Below are positions 1 through 11,432 of a stretch of 64,000 nt of DNA, piece after piece. Source of the stretch: Daldinia sp. FL1419. Lineage: Eukaryota > Ascomycota > Sordariomycetes > Xylariales > Hypoxylaceae. Where the stretch lies: NCBI GenBank assembly GCA_025201765.1, contig MU623471.1, forward strand, positions 1-64,000, read 5' to 3'. The notes below the pieces were generated by a model. The model was not told the DNA's origin. It saw only the letters and a list, made by a program, of their open reading frames with translations, and did no database searches. Position numbers and translations under genes: made by a program. Numbering within the stretch: the stretch's first letter is position 1; each line of letters starts with the position of its first letter.

Positions 1-488
1 TATTTAATATTAATATTAATTTTATAATTAATAAATTTATTTTAAATATAAAAATATTATTAATATTTATTAATAAAATGTTTATTAAAATATATAATTT
101 AATTAAAAAGATTAAATAATATTATAATTTATTATAATAAATATATAAAATAATATTAAAAGATTTTTAAAGTATTTAAATTAATATTTATTACATTTTA
201 TAAATGGTTATAAAAGTTATTAATAATATAGTAAGATTAGATGGTTTAATATTAATGTTATTTATATTTGAAATATATTTAAAGTTAATAGATAATTTAT
301 TACCTTTTCCTTTTATTATTATTTAAGTTATAATTATTAAAAAGGTAATAAATGAAGTTTATAAATTTAAAATTAAGTGATAAATTAATAATGTTTTAAA
401 TATGAAAAATAGATTAAATATATTAAATATATTAAATTTACCTTTCCAATTTGAAGTATGTATTTATTATAAGAATAATAATTAAATT

Positions 489-857
489 GGCCCTTATAAA
501 CTAATTATTCAAAATAATGAAATTTATATTATTAAAATGAATAAAAGATTAATTAATTTTAGAATTATAGTTATAAAATTATATTTTTATAATAAATCTA
601 TTTATATTTTAGATCTTATAAATAAAAATTTCAATTATGGGTATAATAATGGTAATAAATATGTTCCTAAAGTTGAAGTACTTGTAGTAAGATGATCATA
701 AAGATGATTTTTTGGAAGTAAGAATAAACCTTAATTAACGAACTTTTATAATACAATTTATTTATTTTTTAAAAAAATAATTAATATAAAGTTATTATTA
801 TAATTATATTAAGAAGGGAAGATTATCATCTTAGATTAACCATTTGAAACAACAAAT
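489..857 (+). pseudogene. Copia-D integrase C-terminus to start of RT (broken)
   Basis: From 489 the + frame reads GPYKLIIQNNEIYIIKM and continues into an NFRIIVIKLYF stretch, which fits the C-terminal integrase segment of ascomycete copia polyproteins (GPYKL...TI.MP.G.T.FRSTVVKPY). Around 690-720 a basic stretch ending FFGSKNKP resembles the linker (GRPKGSKNK) that follows integrase in this family. TAA/TAG codons interrupt the frame in the RIP manner. The frame stops at 857, where Copia-A1 is inserted, and resumes at 6286 in the RT segment. Sequence before 489 should be upstream integrase but I could not recognise the DDE core in it. Confidence 0.6.
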
Positions 858-1009
858 TGTTGGATTAGTAAGCCTAAAAATAGCGTAGAAAAATTCTCTC
901 CCTTGTAATAATTCCATAAAAAGCCTCACCGTTCTATTCTAGAATTCTAACAACAATAATAATAATTTAAATTTTATAATTATAATTTTTCCTTATATAT
1001 TGTATAATA
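858..1009 (+). repeat. Copia-A1 5' LTR
   Basis: 152 bp, begins TGTTGGATTAGTAAGCC. It matches 6134-6285 and the LTRs of copy A2 after allowing for C/T and G/A differences. It is the least damaged Copia-A LTR in its first 80 bases. Confidence 0.85.
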
Positions 1010-2924
1010 ATTAAAAGTTTTAATTATATTTCAATATGAATATATGGTTAATATTAATCTAATTATGCTACATAAATATACACTCAATATAATTTCAATT
1101 ATATCCAATTAAACAATATTATTTAAAAATATTGTAAAAAAAAGTTAATTACTTACATCCAACAACTGAGAAGTATGGAATTAGGTTTTTATAATTTTGG
1201 TTTATAACCTAAATATGTGGGATTGGTTGAATCTAGAAAATATTAATCCAGCAAGGAGATCTTTATTCCTTTTGATTTTTTGGCTAATATAATCAAATAT
1301 TAAAGATTACAAAATTAACTTTAAAAATTCAAACGATCTATTAACTTCTAGAAAAGGTAGATAAAGCAACGTAATAAATATGTCCAACAATTTTACTATA
1401 AATATTTGCCCTTACAATATAGGTTAATTTATATTAATTAAAAAACTCCATTATAATAAAAATATACAAATATATATATAGGTTATAACTTTATATAATA
1501 TTAAATGTAATAAATTAATCCAACTCTCAAATTATATAATAAAAACTATATTAAAATCTTACTAAACATTAATTTTATTTTTAACCTAAAATATTTAAAA
1601 AAAATATATTATTTTTAAAAAGATTTTTAATATTAATTCTAATAAATACGAAGTGAAAGAACATTATAAGAAAATAATAACATTGTTTTTAAAATAGTTT
1701 AAAAATTAAGAAGAATGGATTACTTCTTGGAAAGTAATTATGCTATATGGAATAAATAAGAAACTTACTATTATTATTAATCCATAAAAATAATTCCCAG
1801 CTACTTTGTAAGTAATAATGTTGATATTTTAAAAATAAACATCCATTTAAATAATAATATATTAAAAAAAAGTTAATAATAAAATATTAATCTTTGAAAA
1901 TATTATTTATTTTTTTAAAGATTATATTTATATTATGGGTATAAATTAAAAGGGAAAAAGAAAGGTCCATAAAGGTGCTTTTGTTATTTGCCACAAAAAT
2001 AACAATATTGATGATTTTGATAAAGAAGAAAATTCTTACAAGGGAAGATTGGTTAAATAAAATAAGTAATTAAACAAATATTAAAATAATTTGAATAAAT
2101 GAAAGAGGAATGATGCAAATGTTAACTAATATCCATATCTATTAGTATATAAATATAGGTATGATAAGTGTAAGGCTTATTTAAATTCTTATAGAATTAA
2201 AGAATATTTTTATATTATTGAATTAAAGTGTCTTAAGTATTTTAGGATTGATATATAATTTAATATATTTATATAAGAGAAAATTAAATGTGATTTTAAG
2301 TTAGTAGCGAAAGTGAAAGTTCTTAATAGTCCTAAGGAAAAGGAGAAAGATAAAAATAATGTAGTTAATTAGGAAAATAAAAGTTAATTATTGAAATAAG
2401 TAGTAATTTTGGAGTTAGGAATAGTGTTTGTAACAAATATTATGGGCGTTGTTTATAGTGTAAGTTATTATCTTTTGAAGAATTTAGTTATATTAGATTT
2501 AGGAATTATGATATATATCTTTAATTAAGTATTGAGGTTTGTTAATTATGAAGAAGTTTTTTTAAAAAAATATATTATTGTTGGAAATAATAAGATTTAA
2601 ATATTAAATTATAGATATGTTGATATTAAAATCAAATATATTAATAATATTATAAAAATCAGATTTTTAGATATAATATATTATTTAAACTTCGCTTGTA
2701 ACCTTATATCTCTATAAATTCTTAAAAGATAAGGGTATTAATGGAATAATTATTAGGAATGTATTTATTTAAGGCTTTAAAATGGTGAAACTATGGTTAA
2801 ACTCATTAATTGTTTTAATTAATTTATGTTTAAGAATATTCTTTTTGAAATGTTTGAATTAATGTTTTATATATAATGTAATAAGTTTAATTAAAAAAGG
2901 TAAATATTAATAGTAGATATATTC

Positions 2925-3800
2925 AGATAATATTTAAAATTAAAACATCTAAGCCCACAAGCATTAGAAAACCTTGTTGAAATAAGTATTGGAATCTGAA
3001 TTAAAAGAATTAAAATAGTTAATTACAAAGTATGTGCTGTTGCTAAAGCCAAATATCAAATAAGTTGAATATTTAGATATATTAACAAAATCCTAAAAAT
3101 AAAATTAATTTTTGATTTTTATGATATTAAAAAATCAAATAATAACCTTATAAATTTATTATTAATTATAAATTAATAGATTAAAATAATATTCAATTAC
3201 TATCTTATAAATTGAATAATAATATCAATTATTAAAACCTTAAAAAACCTTATTAGTATTTTAAAGACTTAATATAACATTATTCCAAAAATTTGGAAAT
3301 CTAATTAAGAAATTATTAAAAAAAAGTTAATAATTTATATATACCTAAAAAATCTATACATAAAAATTAAACCCTTAATAACTTATATATAAATCTAAAA
3401 CGGTACTACCAAATACTCGGGGGATGTAATTAAGGATAGGACAAAAGCCATAAAAACACATTCAAAATTATTTTATTCTTTATAACTCAAAATTTATAAA
3501 GTAGTAATATATTTGTATAATTAAATATTATAATATAAAATAAATTAATAAATATTATATAATTAATTTTATATATATATTAATATAAATAACAATTTTA
3601 CAATTTATAATTAAAAACCTTAATAAGGTTATTTTTGGGTATATGGTTATAAGGCTTACATTATGACAATAATAATACTCAAAAAGTTAAACAAATTAAA
3701 AAAATTTAATCCTAAAATATAGATAAATTTTTTAATAGGTTATATATTCATAAATATATACAAAATTTGGAATCCACACACCAATAAAATAATAGAATTA
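2925..3800 (+). pseudogene. Copia-A1 GAG-pre-integrase and integrase remnants
   Basis: Near 2940-3060 the + frame gives a stretch containing LSPQALENLVEI and ending CAVAKAK, matching the GAG-pre-integrase zinc-binding region that precedes copia integrase (LGHPS...L.HL...C..C..AK). Near 3640-3790 the frame gives FLIGYIFINIYKIWNPHTNK, matching the integrase C-terminal G.LVGY.STNI.RIW.P..NK motif. Stops from RIP lie throughout, so no product is expected. The corresponding part of copy A2 (about 23930-24800) is degraded in the same way. Confidence 0.65.
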
Positions 3801-4034
3801 AAAGATATTATATTTAAAGAAAATAAAATTTTTAACAATAATTTTTAAAAGTTATAAAATAGATTTAAAGATAAATTAATAACTTATAAAATAAATTAAT
3901 ATAATAACCTACTAAAATCTATTTAAGATTCCTAACTTAAAAAAGGAACAAATGCATATAATAACATTTAAATAAATCTTTTAAAATAAATTAAGAATAT
4001 AGATATATTAGGTATAATTAATAAATCAATAAAA

Positions 4035-4220
4035 TTGAATGGATTATTAAATAAAAAAGAAGAAACCTTTATTGTAAAAATTAATTACCCTTATATAAAA
4101 GTATATTTTTATCCATTACTTTCTCTAAATAATTCTTTATTGATGATTTTATTTATTATTTATATTAAAACATTAATAATTTCTTATATTACTCCTAATA
4201 ATAAATATTATATATTATAA
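4035..4220 (+). pseudogene. Copia-A1 integrase/RT linker fragment
   Basis: A 61-codon open stretch (begins MNGLLNKKEETFIVKINYPY) between the integrase tail and the RT region of Copia-A1. It is not a gene of its own: 25008-25223 in copy A2 gives the homologous reading (GGLLNEREEIFTIKINYPY), so both are surviving segments of one polyprotein. No domain is recognised in it. Confidence 0.5.
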
Positions 4221-6133
4221 AAAACAATATTTTATACTAACTTTTTAATAAGTAGGATTAACATATATAAAAGATATATAATTAATAAAGTAAAAATATT
4301 AAAATTTATTTATTAACCCTTTTAATATAATAAAAAAAATTTAAATAATTCTATTTAAATATTCTTAATAAAAATTAATAAATATAGGAAAATATATAGA
4401 AAAAACCTATTAGAACCTCCAAAACAACATTTGGACATTTAGAATCATCCATTATACAAAATATTTTAAAACATTAAATAAATCTACTTTAAAAATTATA
4501 TTAATATATATATTTAAGAGATTATATTGCGATTAAATAATTGATATAAGAATAAATAAATATTTAAATATATATAGGTTTATATTTATAAAATTAATAA
4601 ATATAATTTTTTTCAATAATATAAAATATATTTGATAATAAGAAGAAATTAATAAACAATTAATAACAAAGAAATTTACACCTTTATACTTATTAGAAAA
4701 TCTTTTTAGGTATTAATGGTAATAATAATTAAATATAATTTTAAATTTATATAATATAACATAATAAATATATTTATAAATATAAAATTTAAAAAAAATA
4801 TATTTATATATATACCCTAAAAATATTAATAATTAAAAAAAATACTTTATATTATTAAAATATTTTATAATTTTTAAAAATTATTTTTTTTTTAATAATA
4901 AAAGTTTTTATAAATTTTAAAAAAATTTAATTTTACCCCAATATCCCAAAAACCATACATATTTACTAAAAATAAAATCTTCTTTTTTATATATATAAAC
5001 AATATTATTATAATATATTAAAAAAAAACTGAGTTAAAAGTTAAATTAATTATCTTTAAACTCAAAAAATAATATAAATTAATTAGAAATAATGAATTAT
5101 AATAATTTCTTAAAATTAAAATAATTTAAGATCAAATATAATATTAAATTTAATTAAATTAATTTATTTATATTAATAAAATTATTAATTTAACAAAAAC
5201 AACCAAAAAAATCCTTAAAATACCTATAACAAAAGAAAAGCTACTACCTTATACAAAAATGGCCTTATTTCAATTAATACAATAATACCAATAAAAAATA
5301 GGTTTAATCTTATATATTATAATGATTACCCAATCCAATATTATATTTACCTATTTAAGGTTAACCTAATTCAATCTAAATCCAAACCCAAAACATTATA
5401 CAATAATTAACCAAATTATATAATATCTCCAACATATATAAAGATATACTTTAAAATTAGATGGAGGCAATATTTTCAAAATTATCAACAATACCTCATT
5501 TACCAATAATATAATTAATTAAAAAAATTTATAAATATATATAATAAAATTATTTAATAAAATAATTAATTAAAAAGTTAACAAATAAAATATAATTATT
5601 ATTTTTATTATTAAAATTAAATTACTTACCTTAACTCAAACTACAAAAAAAAGATTTTACATATTATAACTAATTAAAAACCTTAAAATTAAATTTAAAA
5701 ACCAAATTATATTCTTATTATACAATAATAAACAAACAATTAAACTAATCATTAAAGATATTAAGAAATTTAAAATAAAATTAAAATACATAAATATATA
5801 TAATTATTAATTTAAATAGGAAGTTTAGAAAAACCATATTAAAATTAACTATATTAATTCAGAAAATATAAACATAAATGGGTTTACAAAAGTGTTATTA
5901 AAGGAAAAACATGTCCAATTTAGAGAATAGATAGGTTTGATGGATATTTTAAATCATTTAAAAACCAAAACACTCAAAAATATAAATAAAATAATATAAT
6001 AAAAATAAAAAATAAATAAAAAAACTATTAAAAAAACATAATTAAAAGAATATATCAATTTAAGAATATAAAAAAATCGCATTTTTAATATTATACACTC
6101 CAAATTCACCTATCAACTTTATTTAAAAAGATA

Positions 6134-6285
6134 TATTAAATTAATAAATTTAAAAATAATATAAAAAAATTCTTTCCCTTATAACAATTCTATAAAAAGC
6201 CTTACCACTCTATTCTAAAATTCTAATAATAATAATAACAACTTAAATTCTACAATCATAATTTTTCTTTATGTATTATATGACA
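6134..6285 (+). repeat. Copia-A1 3' LTR
   Basis: 152 bp, more heavily RIP-mutated than the 5' LTR (the TGTTGGATTAG start reads TATTAAATTAA). It ends TGACA, followed by the TAAAT duplication. Confidence 0.85.
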
Positions 6286-7810
6286 TAAATATATAGGAAA
6301 TTAAAAAATTTATTAAATAAAGAATATTCTTATTTGAAAAATATAATAAGATAAAATACAAATATATTTAATTATTTAAATTATAAATTATTTATAAAAT
6401 TAAAAGAAAAAATACTAATAAATTATATAAAAAATCATAATTTGTTATTTAAAATTATAATAATAAAAAGAAAAAGAAAATATTTATATAATTATTTATA
6501 ATTTAATATTTTAATTAATAAATTATTATTAAACTTATTCCATTTTTATAATAACAAATTAAAAAAATAATTATATAGTTCTATAATATTATACAAACAT
6601 ATACTTAATCAAATACCAATTTAAATTATATTATTATTATTACATCATTTAAAGAACTTAAAGATCATTTCTCTAAAAATATTATAATAATTATTATAAA
6701 ATTATTTTATAAAATAGCTAAAATTAATATATATTAATAGGTAACTTAATTTAAATATTATTATAAAAAACTTTTTATGGTTATATTAACTTATAACCTA
6801 TATCTTTTAATTTCAGAATTATTTAACCAATTTAATCTGATTAGAATATAGATTAATAATATATTTGGAGTATTAAATAAAACATTTAACGAATTAAAGG
6901 AAGATGAAATAAAGAAAACTGGATTTAAGGCAAAGCTTAAGTTATATTTTAATAAAAATACTCCATTAATATTTAATAATTATATCATTTTAATTAATAA
7001 TAATAATAATATTTATTTACATTAGACAGAATAAGGTAAAAAAATTGCGTTAATATAAAATGGAAAGGATAACACCATTTAATAATATATATAATAATAA
7101 ACCTGTGGTATTTATATTATTTTTATTTATTAACCCAAAATAATATTTAATATATATAAAATAATTTAATATAAAAAACCTACAAAAACTAAAATTAATA
7201 AATTTAATAAACATCTTTAATAATAATTAAATAACCTACCACAAAAACTCTAATATATCAAATTAAATCTTATTATAATAAAGATCTTTATATTTATTAA
7301 TAAATCATTTATAAATAATAAGGACCTTAATTTTCAAATCAATTATAAAATCTTTATTATTAATAAAATTATAATAAATAAATCATTTATTATAATTAAT
7401 GATCTAATTTATTGGAGTTTTATAAAATATAAATAAATTACCCAAAATATTTTAATAAATAAAATCTATATTATGATATATGGTATAAATATAATTATTA
7501 TAATTGGAACAATAATAACATCTATATTTAACAAATTCTAACTTTTTATAATACCTATAATCATATATATTAACTCATTCTCATTTTATAAATATCTTAT
7601 TAAGTTCGGAATAACAAAAAAGAAATAATTAATAATCAATATTATATCATTCTAATAATCTTATAAATAGCAAAAAGTTAATGATATACAATAGATTCAC
7701 GAACAAAATAATCTAACCAATATAATAACAAAATCTAATACCAATAAAACTTTCATAACATTTATTAATACTAATCATCTTATATTGAAACTACAAAATT
7801 AAATTAAATA
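6286..7810 (+). pseudogene. Copia-D reverse transcriptase and RNase H (broken)
   Basis: Translation of the + strand, with many RIP stops, follows the RT/RNase H part of a well-represented ascomycete copia polyprotein. An FLFEKYNK stretch near 6340 is followed by ELKDHFSKN (about 6655) and KTGFKAKLKLYFNKNTPLIF (about 6918-6977). Near 7410-7480 a YWSFIKYK...ITQNIL...IY stretch is the HWSSTK..RVT.SVLA.EIY segment of RNase H. Nothing here can be translated as one protein. The frame continues from the segment left of Copia-A1, showing that A1 was inserted into this gene. Confidence 0.7.
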
Positions 7811-9628
7811 AACCTAAATAATACAAATAATATTAACTATTTCCTTTAATTAATTTAATAATTTAAACAAATAAATAAATATAATTTTTAAAAAAGAAAA
7901 AATTATTAAATAGGATTATATATTATTATATATTTTAAAATAATTAATTATTACGTTTTTAAGCAAAATTTAAACTATTAATTTATAAATCCTCATTTTT
8001 TATTTATTAATAAATTTTCTTTAATCATTTTCATATATTTTTAATAATACTTTTGTTAACAAAATATACCTAATTATAAAATACCTTAAATTATTAATAT
8101 TAATTTTAATAATTATTAATTTATAATACTACAATATTACTCATTCTATTAGAATATTAATCTAATATCTTTTAAGAAATAGATTTATATTATTTTATAA
8201 AAAGGTTATTAATTAATTTAATATAAATAAGAATAAAAAGAAGATTATAAAAAAAAGCTGATTTTAATACATTTAAAAACTTAAGATCATAACCCTAACT
8301 AACGCTAATTAACATTATATAACCTTACGAAAAAAAAAAGTTATTAATATGGGAATATTGATTATATGACTATAATAATATAAACCCATTTTAATTTTAT
8401 ATTTAATTCCACGTATTTTAATCTCCAACCAAAATACGTTCTTTTTTAAAATAACCACTTTTTATTAAATTAATCTGAATACCCTCATTTTTACTATTGC
8501 ATGCAATGGTACCTTATCCATCCAATAATAAAATATAAATAAATTACCCAAAATGTTTTAACAAACAAAATTTATATTATAATATATAATATAAATATGG
8601 TTATTACAATTAAAATAACAATAACATCTATATTTAACAAGCTCCAACTCCTTACAACACCTATAATCATATATACTGACTTATTCTCACTTTATAAATG
8701 TTTTATCAAACTTAGAACAATAAAAGAAAAATAATTAATAATTAATATCATATTATTCCAACAATTTTATAAATAATAAAAAATTAATAATATATAATAA
8801 ATTTATAAATAAAATAATCCAATTAATATAATAACAAAATTTAATACCAATAAAGCCCTTATAACATTCATTAATACTAACTATCTTACATTAAAACTAT
8901 AAAGTTAGGTAAAACAAACCTAAACAATACCAACCACTTCCCTTAATTAATTCAACAATTCAAATAAACAAATAAATATAATTTCTAAAAAAAAAAAAAA
9001 AATTATTAAATAAGATTATACACTATTATATATTTCAAAATGATCAATTGTTACACTTTCAAACAAAGTTCAAACCATTAATTTACAAACCCTCACTTTT
9101 CATTTATTAATAGATTTTCCTTAATTATTTTCATATATTTTTAACAACACTTTTATTAATAAAATATATTTAATTATAAAATACCTTAGATTATTAATAT
9201 TAACCTTAATAACCATTAATTTACAATACTACAATATCACTCATTCCACTAGAACATTAATCCAACATCTCTTAAAACACAAACTTATATTATTTTATAA
9301 AAAAATTATTAATTAATTTAATATAAGTAGAAATAAAAGGAAGATTACAAAAAGAACCAATCTTAATACATTTAAACATTTAAAATTATAACCCTAACTA
9401 GCGCTCATTAACGTTACATAACTTCGTAAAAAAAGAAAAAGTTACCAATATAAGAATATTAATTATATAACCATAATAATACAAACCCACTTTAATCTTA
9501 TATTTAACTCCATATATTTTAATCTCCAACCAAAATACATTCTTTTTTAAAATAACCACTTTTTACTTAATTAATCTGAATATCCTCACTTTTACTATTA
9601 CATGCAATGGTACCTTATCCATCCAACA
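7422..9628 (+). repeat. Tandem direct repeat, 2 units of about 1.1 kb, Copia-D 3' end
   Basis: Unit 1 is 7422-8527 and unit 2 is 8528-9628. Both start inside the RNase H coding segment (ATAAAATATAAATAAATTAC) and end at the same LTR terminus (GCAATGGTACCTTATCCATC then CAATA or CAACA). Unit 2 begins on the base after the LTR end of unit 1. The copies differ mostly by C/T. Head-to-tail junction at an LTR end suggests template switching during reverse transcription or unequal recombination. Confidence 0.8.
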
Positions 9629-9753
9629 GAAAAATTATATTATTATTATTTTATAAGGTTATATTTTTCTTAATAAATTTTAAATTTTTTAGATATTTTT
9701 TATATATGGAATCTTATCCTTATATTTTATTTTAACAATTCTACTACATATAC
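9629..9753. other. AT-rich spacer between Copia-D and the F module
   Basis: About 125 bp, with no coding potential and no match recognised elsewhere in the window except the last few bases before TGGAGG, which resemble the flank of the F end at 45871 (both read ATAC on the outer side). Confidence 0.4.
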
Positions 9754-10134
9754 TGGAGGTCACCCCAAGGGCTGACACAATCCTTAAGTTTTCAGATAAG
9801 GTCTTTTATAAGTACTTAATCCATTATAATGTTATTATTCTAAAAAAAAATTATATAAGATCTTTTATAAATAATGAACATATTTTTATTTTATTATATT
9901 AAATTAAAATAATATATTAAAAGTTTATGGAGGCCATAAAAGCGGTTATATTATGGAATTAATAGGCTCTTACAACGTAGGTCCAATTACATAATTACAC
10001 TACTCCAGTTCAATATTCTTATAATTAAAATTACTTAATAAAAACCTATTAACTTTTAAAAACAATTTATATTAAAATCTTTATAAATTTTATTTAATTA
10101 AATATTTTAAAGTAATATTTATTTATTTATATAT
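9754..10134 (+). repeat. F terminal module plus reversed R fragment
   Basis: Starts TGGAGGTCACCCCAAGGGCT and runs about 170 bp (F module). It is followed by a reversed fragment of the R repeat (about 9929-10012, ending GTTCAATA) and AT-rich filler. F also occurs at 46225 in the same orientation, and reversed ending at 37574 and 45871. In those three it is fused directly to R, so F behaves as a 5' extension of R in one subfamily. Confidence 0.6.
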
Positions 10135-10455
10135 TAAACCGGTATAGAGCGATTAGGTCATAGATACTACCCTGTAAAGACCCTATCTCCTCCTTAGAGC
10201 TAGACCTTCCAAGGTTCCACAATTCTTTTGGACATAAATAAGCCCTTAAAAGTTGTCTTTCTTATCTGATCAGCAGAGATTCATTAGGTTCTATAATTTA
10301 GTTTTTCCATAGAGTCTTTGTACGAGAATATATAGTTTTAATTTCCTTTTTGAAAATATCCTCTTAAAGTGTACTATTATTAGCAAATAATTATTTATAT
10401 TTATTCTTCCATCTGATCAGCTTATTCCCTTCCTCAAAATATAATTACCTTATAT
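10135..10455 (+). repeat. R1, truncated R LTR
   Basis: Starts TAAACCGGTATAGAGCGATT (RIP form of TGAACCGG), keeps the ATAAATA TATA-like site near 10236 and two CTGATCAG sites. It stops at ACCTTATAT, where R2 begins. R2 therefore sits inside or abuts R1 at an ATAT site. Confidence 0.7.
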
Positions 10456-10851
10456 TGAACCAGGATAGTGTGATTAGGTAATAGGAGCTACCCTGAAGGA
10501 CCCTGTTGACCCCCCCTTCTAAGGTTTATACACGTTCTTTTGGATATAAATAGGCCCTCAGGAGTTGTTTTCTTGCCTGATCAGCTCAAGTTCTATATAG
10601 TTCTTTAGAGATCGCCTCCATAGAGTCTTCATACGAGAATATACATTTTCAGTCTCCTCCTTGAAGATATCCTCCTAGAGTGCGTTACCATTGGCAAGCA
10701 GTCACCTAGATCTGTTCCTCCATCCGATCAGCTTATTCCCCTCCTCAGGATATAGACACCTTGTATCCTCTAGCTCATACAGCCTCTGGCTTGCTATGGG
10801 TTAGTTGAAGTATAGGGCATATCCTGCAGGAGCTATTTGAGCTCTTGTTCA
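10456..10851 (+). repeat. R2, 5' LTR of the gag-bearing element G-a
   Basis: 396 bp, begins TGAACCAGG and ends TTGTTCA (TG...CA with 5-bp inverted ends). A TATA box (TATAAATA) lies at 10545-10552, about 90 bp from the start, and is conserved in the other R copies. A tRNA-primer-site-like sequence follows two bases later. Solo copies with short ATAT duplications occur at 21622-28218 (split), 36386-36791 and 53676-54083. R2 is almost free of RIP damage. The alternative reading, a TIR/MITE element with TA duplication, is discussed in the findings. Confidence 0.7.
10545..10552 (+). promoter_or_regulatory. TATA box in the R2 LTR
   Basis: TATAAATA, followed by GGCCCTCAGGAG, is retained as TATAAATA or CATAAATA in nearly every R copy (for example 10236, 46494, 53780). 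Position within the LTR suits U3 promoter function. Activity is inferred. Confidence 0.55.
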
Positions 10852-10852
10852 G

Positions 10853-10870
10853 TGGCGACCACCTCACAAC
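10853..10870 (+). other. Primer-binding-site-like sequence of G-a
   Basis: TGGCGACCACCTCACAAC begins two bases after the LTR end. TGGCGACC-type sites directly downstream of a 5' LTR are typical of Ty3-type retrotransposons, where a tRNA 3' end primes minus-strand synthesis. The matching tRNA is not identified here. Confidence 0.5.
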
Positions 10871-11296
10871 TCGAAACCGCAACTACTCAGTCCTAGGAGG
10901 ACCGATATCTATCAGGACCGTTACTATTAGATCGACTAAGGCTGACAATTACGAGGATCGAAAACATGCCACTGATACCACTTATACTACTCTGATTAGG
11001 ACCAATACTGCCTGATCAGGAGGATTACAGCCTCAGGACAAAGCCTGAGAGAACGAGGAGTGAGGGAAGTCGATTTGACCCTGAAACCTCGAGACAACCC
11101 TGATGCACCCAAACCCTCACACAGCCGGCATCGGAAACCCCAACATGAAAAGCAACTAAGAACCGCCCGATCAGACCAGACTTATACCAGGAGGCGCATT
11201 TTACAGCAATTCGGAAGTCCGAGATATCGAAAATGGAATAGACGCAAACTTAGAGACGCAACGATACAGGCTATTTAGTATGACACGAACAGAGCT

Positions 11297-11304
11297 TATA
11301 TAAG
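11297..11304 (+). promoter_or_regulatory. TATA-like box upstream of the gag-like ORF
   Basis: TATATAAG, 129 bp before the ATG at 11433 and downstream of the LTR. It could be an internal promoter for gag, additional to the LTR one. Inference from sequence only. Confidence 0.35.
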
Positions 11305-11320
11305 GACCCACATCAGAGAG

Positions 11321-11410
11321 TTACAGAGACCTACAGAGACCTACAGAGACCTACAGAGATTTACAGGGTTTACAGTTAAGGTTACAGAGATTACAGAGAT
11401 TTTACAGACA
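11321..11410 (+). repeat. Short tandem repeat in the gag leader
   Basis: Three to four near-perfect CTACAGAGAC units followed by diverged TTACAG units, ending 22 bp before the gag ATG. It forms a G/A-C/A repetitive 5' leader. A role in packaging or translation is possible but not shown. Confidence 0.7.
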
Positions 11411-11432
11411 TTGTTACGAAAAGAGAATAGTC

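Larger units (their letters stand above)
858..6285 (+). mobile_element. Copia-A1, complete but RIP-degraded Ty1/copia element
   Basis: The element is 5,428 bp with two 152-bp LTRs (858-1009 and 6134-6285). The left end starts TGTTGG and the right end is TGACA. Flanking 5-mers are CAAAT (853-857) and TAAAT (6286-6290); the single difference is a CpA-to-TpA change, so this reads as a 5-bp target-site duplication hit by RIP. The second copy, A2 (21895-28100), aligns along the whole length. Inside, a GAG-pre-integrase-like stretch (about 2940-3060) and an integrase tail (about 3640-3800) place it in Ty1/copia, coding on +. Confidence 0.9.
1..9628 (+). mobile_element. Copia-D, Ty1/copia retrotransposon remnant, interrupted
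   Basis: A RIP-degraded copia polyprotein runs left to right: integrase C-terminal part (about 489-720), start of the RT region up to 857, RT and RNase H after the insertion (6286-7810), and a 3' LTR ending CCAATA at 8527. The 5' part lies outside the window. Copia-A1 interrupts it at 858-6285. A second copy of the last 1.1 kb follows directly (8528-9628). The order INT-RT-RH is that of Ty1/copia. The 5' edge of the 3' LTR was not fixed; a purine-rich run near 8235-8262 is a candidate polypurine tract. Confidence 0.75.

Noticed and set aside
7422..9628. 1.1-kb direct repeats as the two LTRs of one element
   Set aside because: Both units begin within RNase H coding sequence, and only their ends look like LTR, so they are not LTRs in full.
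11060..11278. 72-codon ORF (starts MREVDLTLKPRDN) in the G-a leader
   Set aside because: It ends before the TATA-like box and leader repeat, is very basic and low in complexity, and has no homologue in other G copies, where the leader is deleted. Treated as leader sequence.
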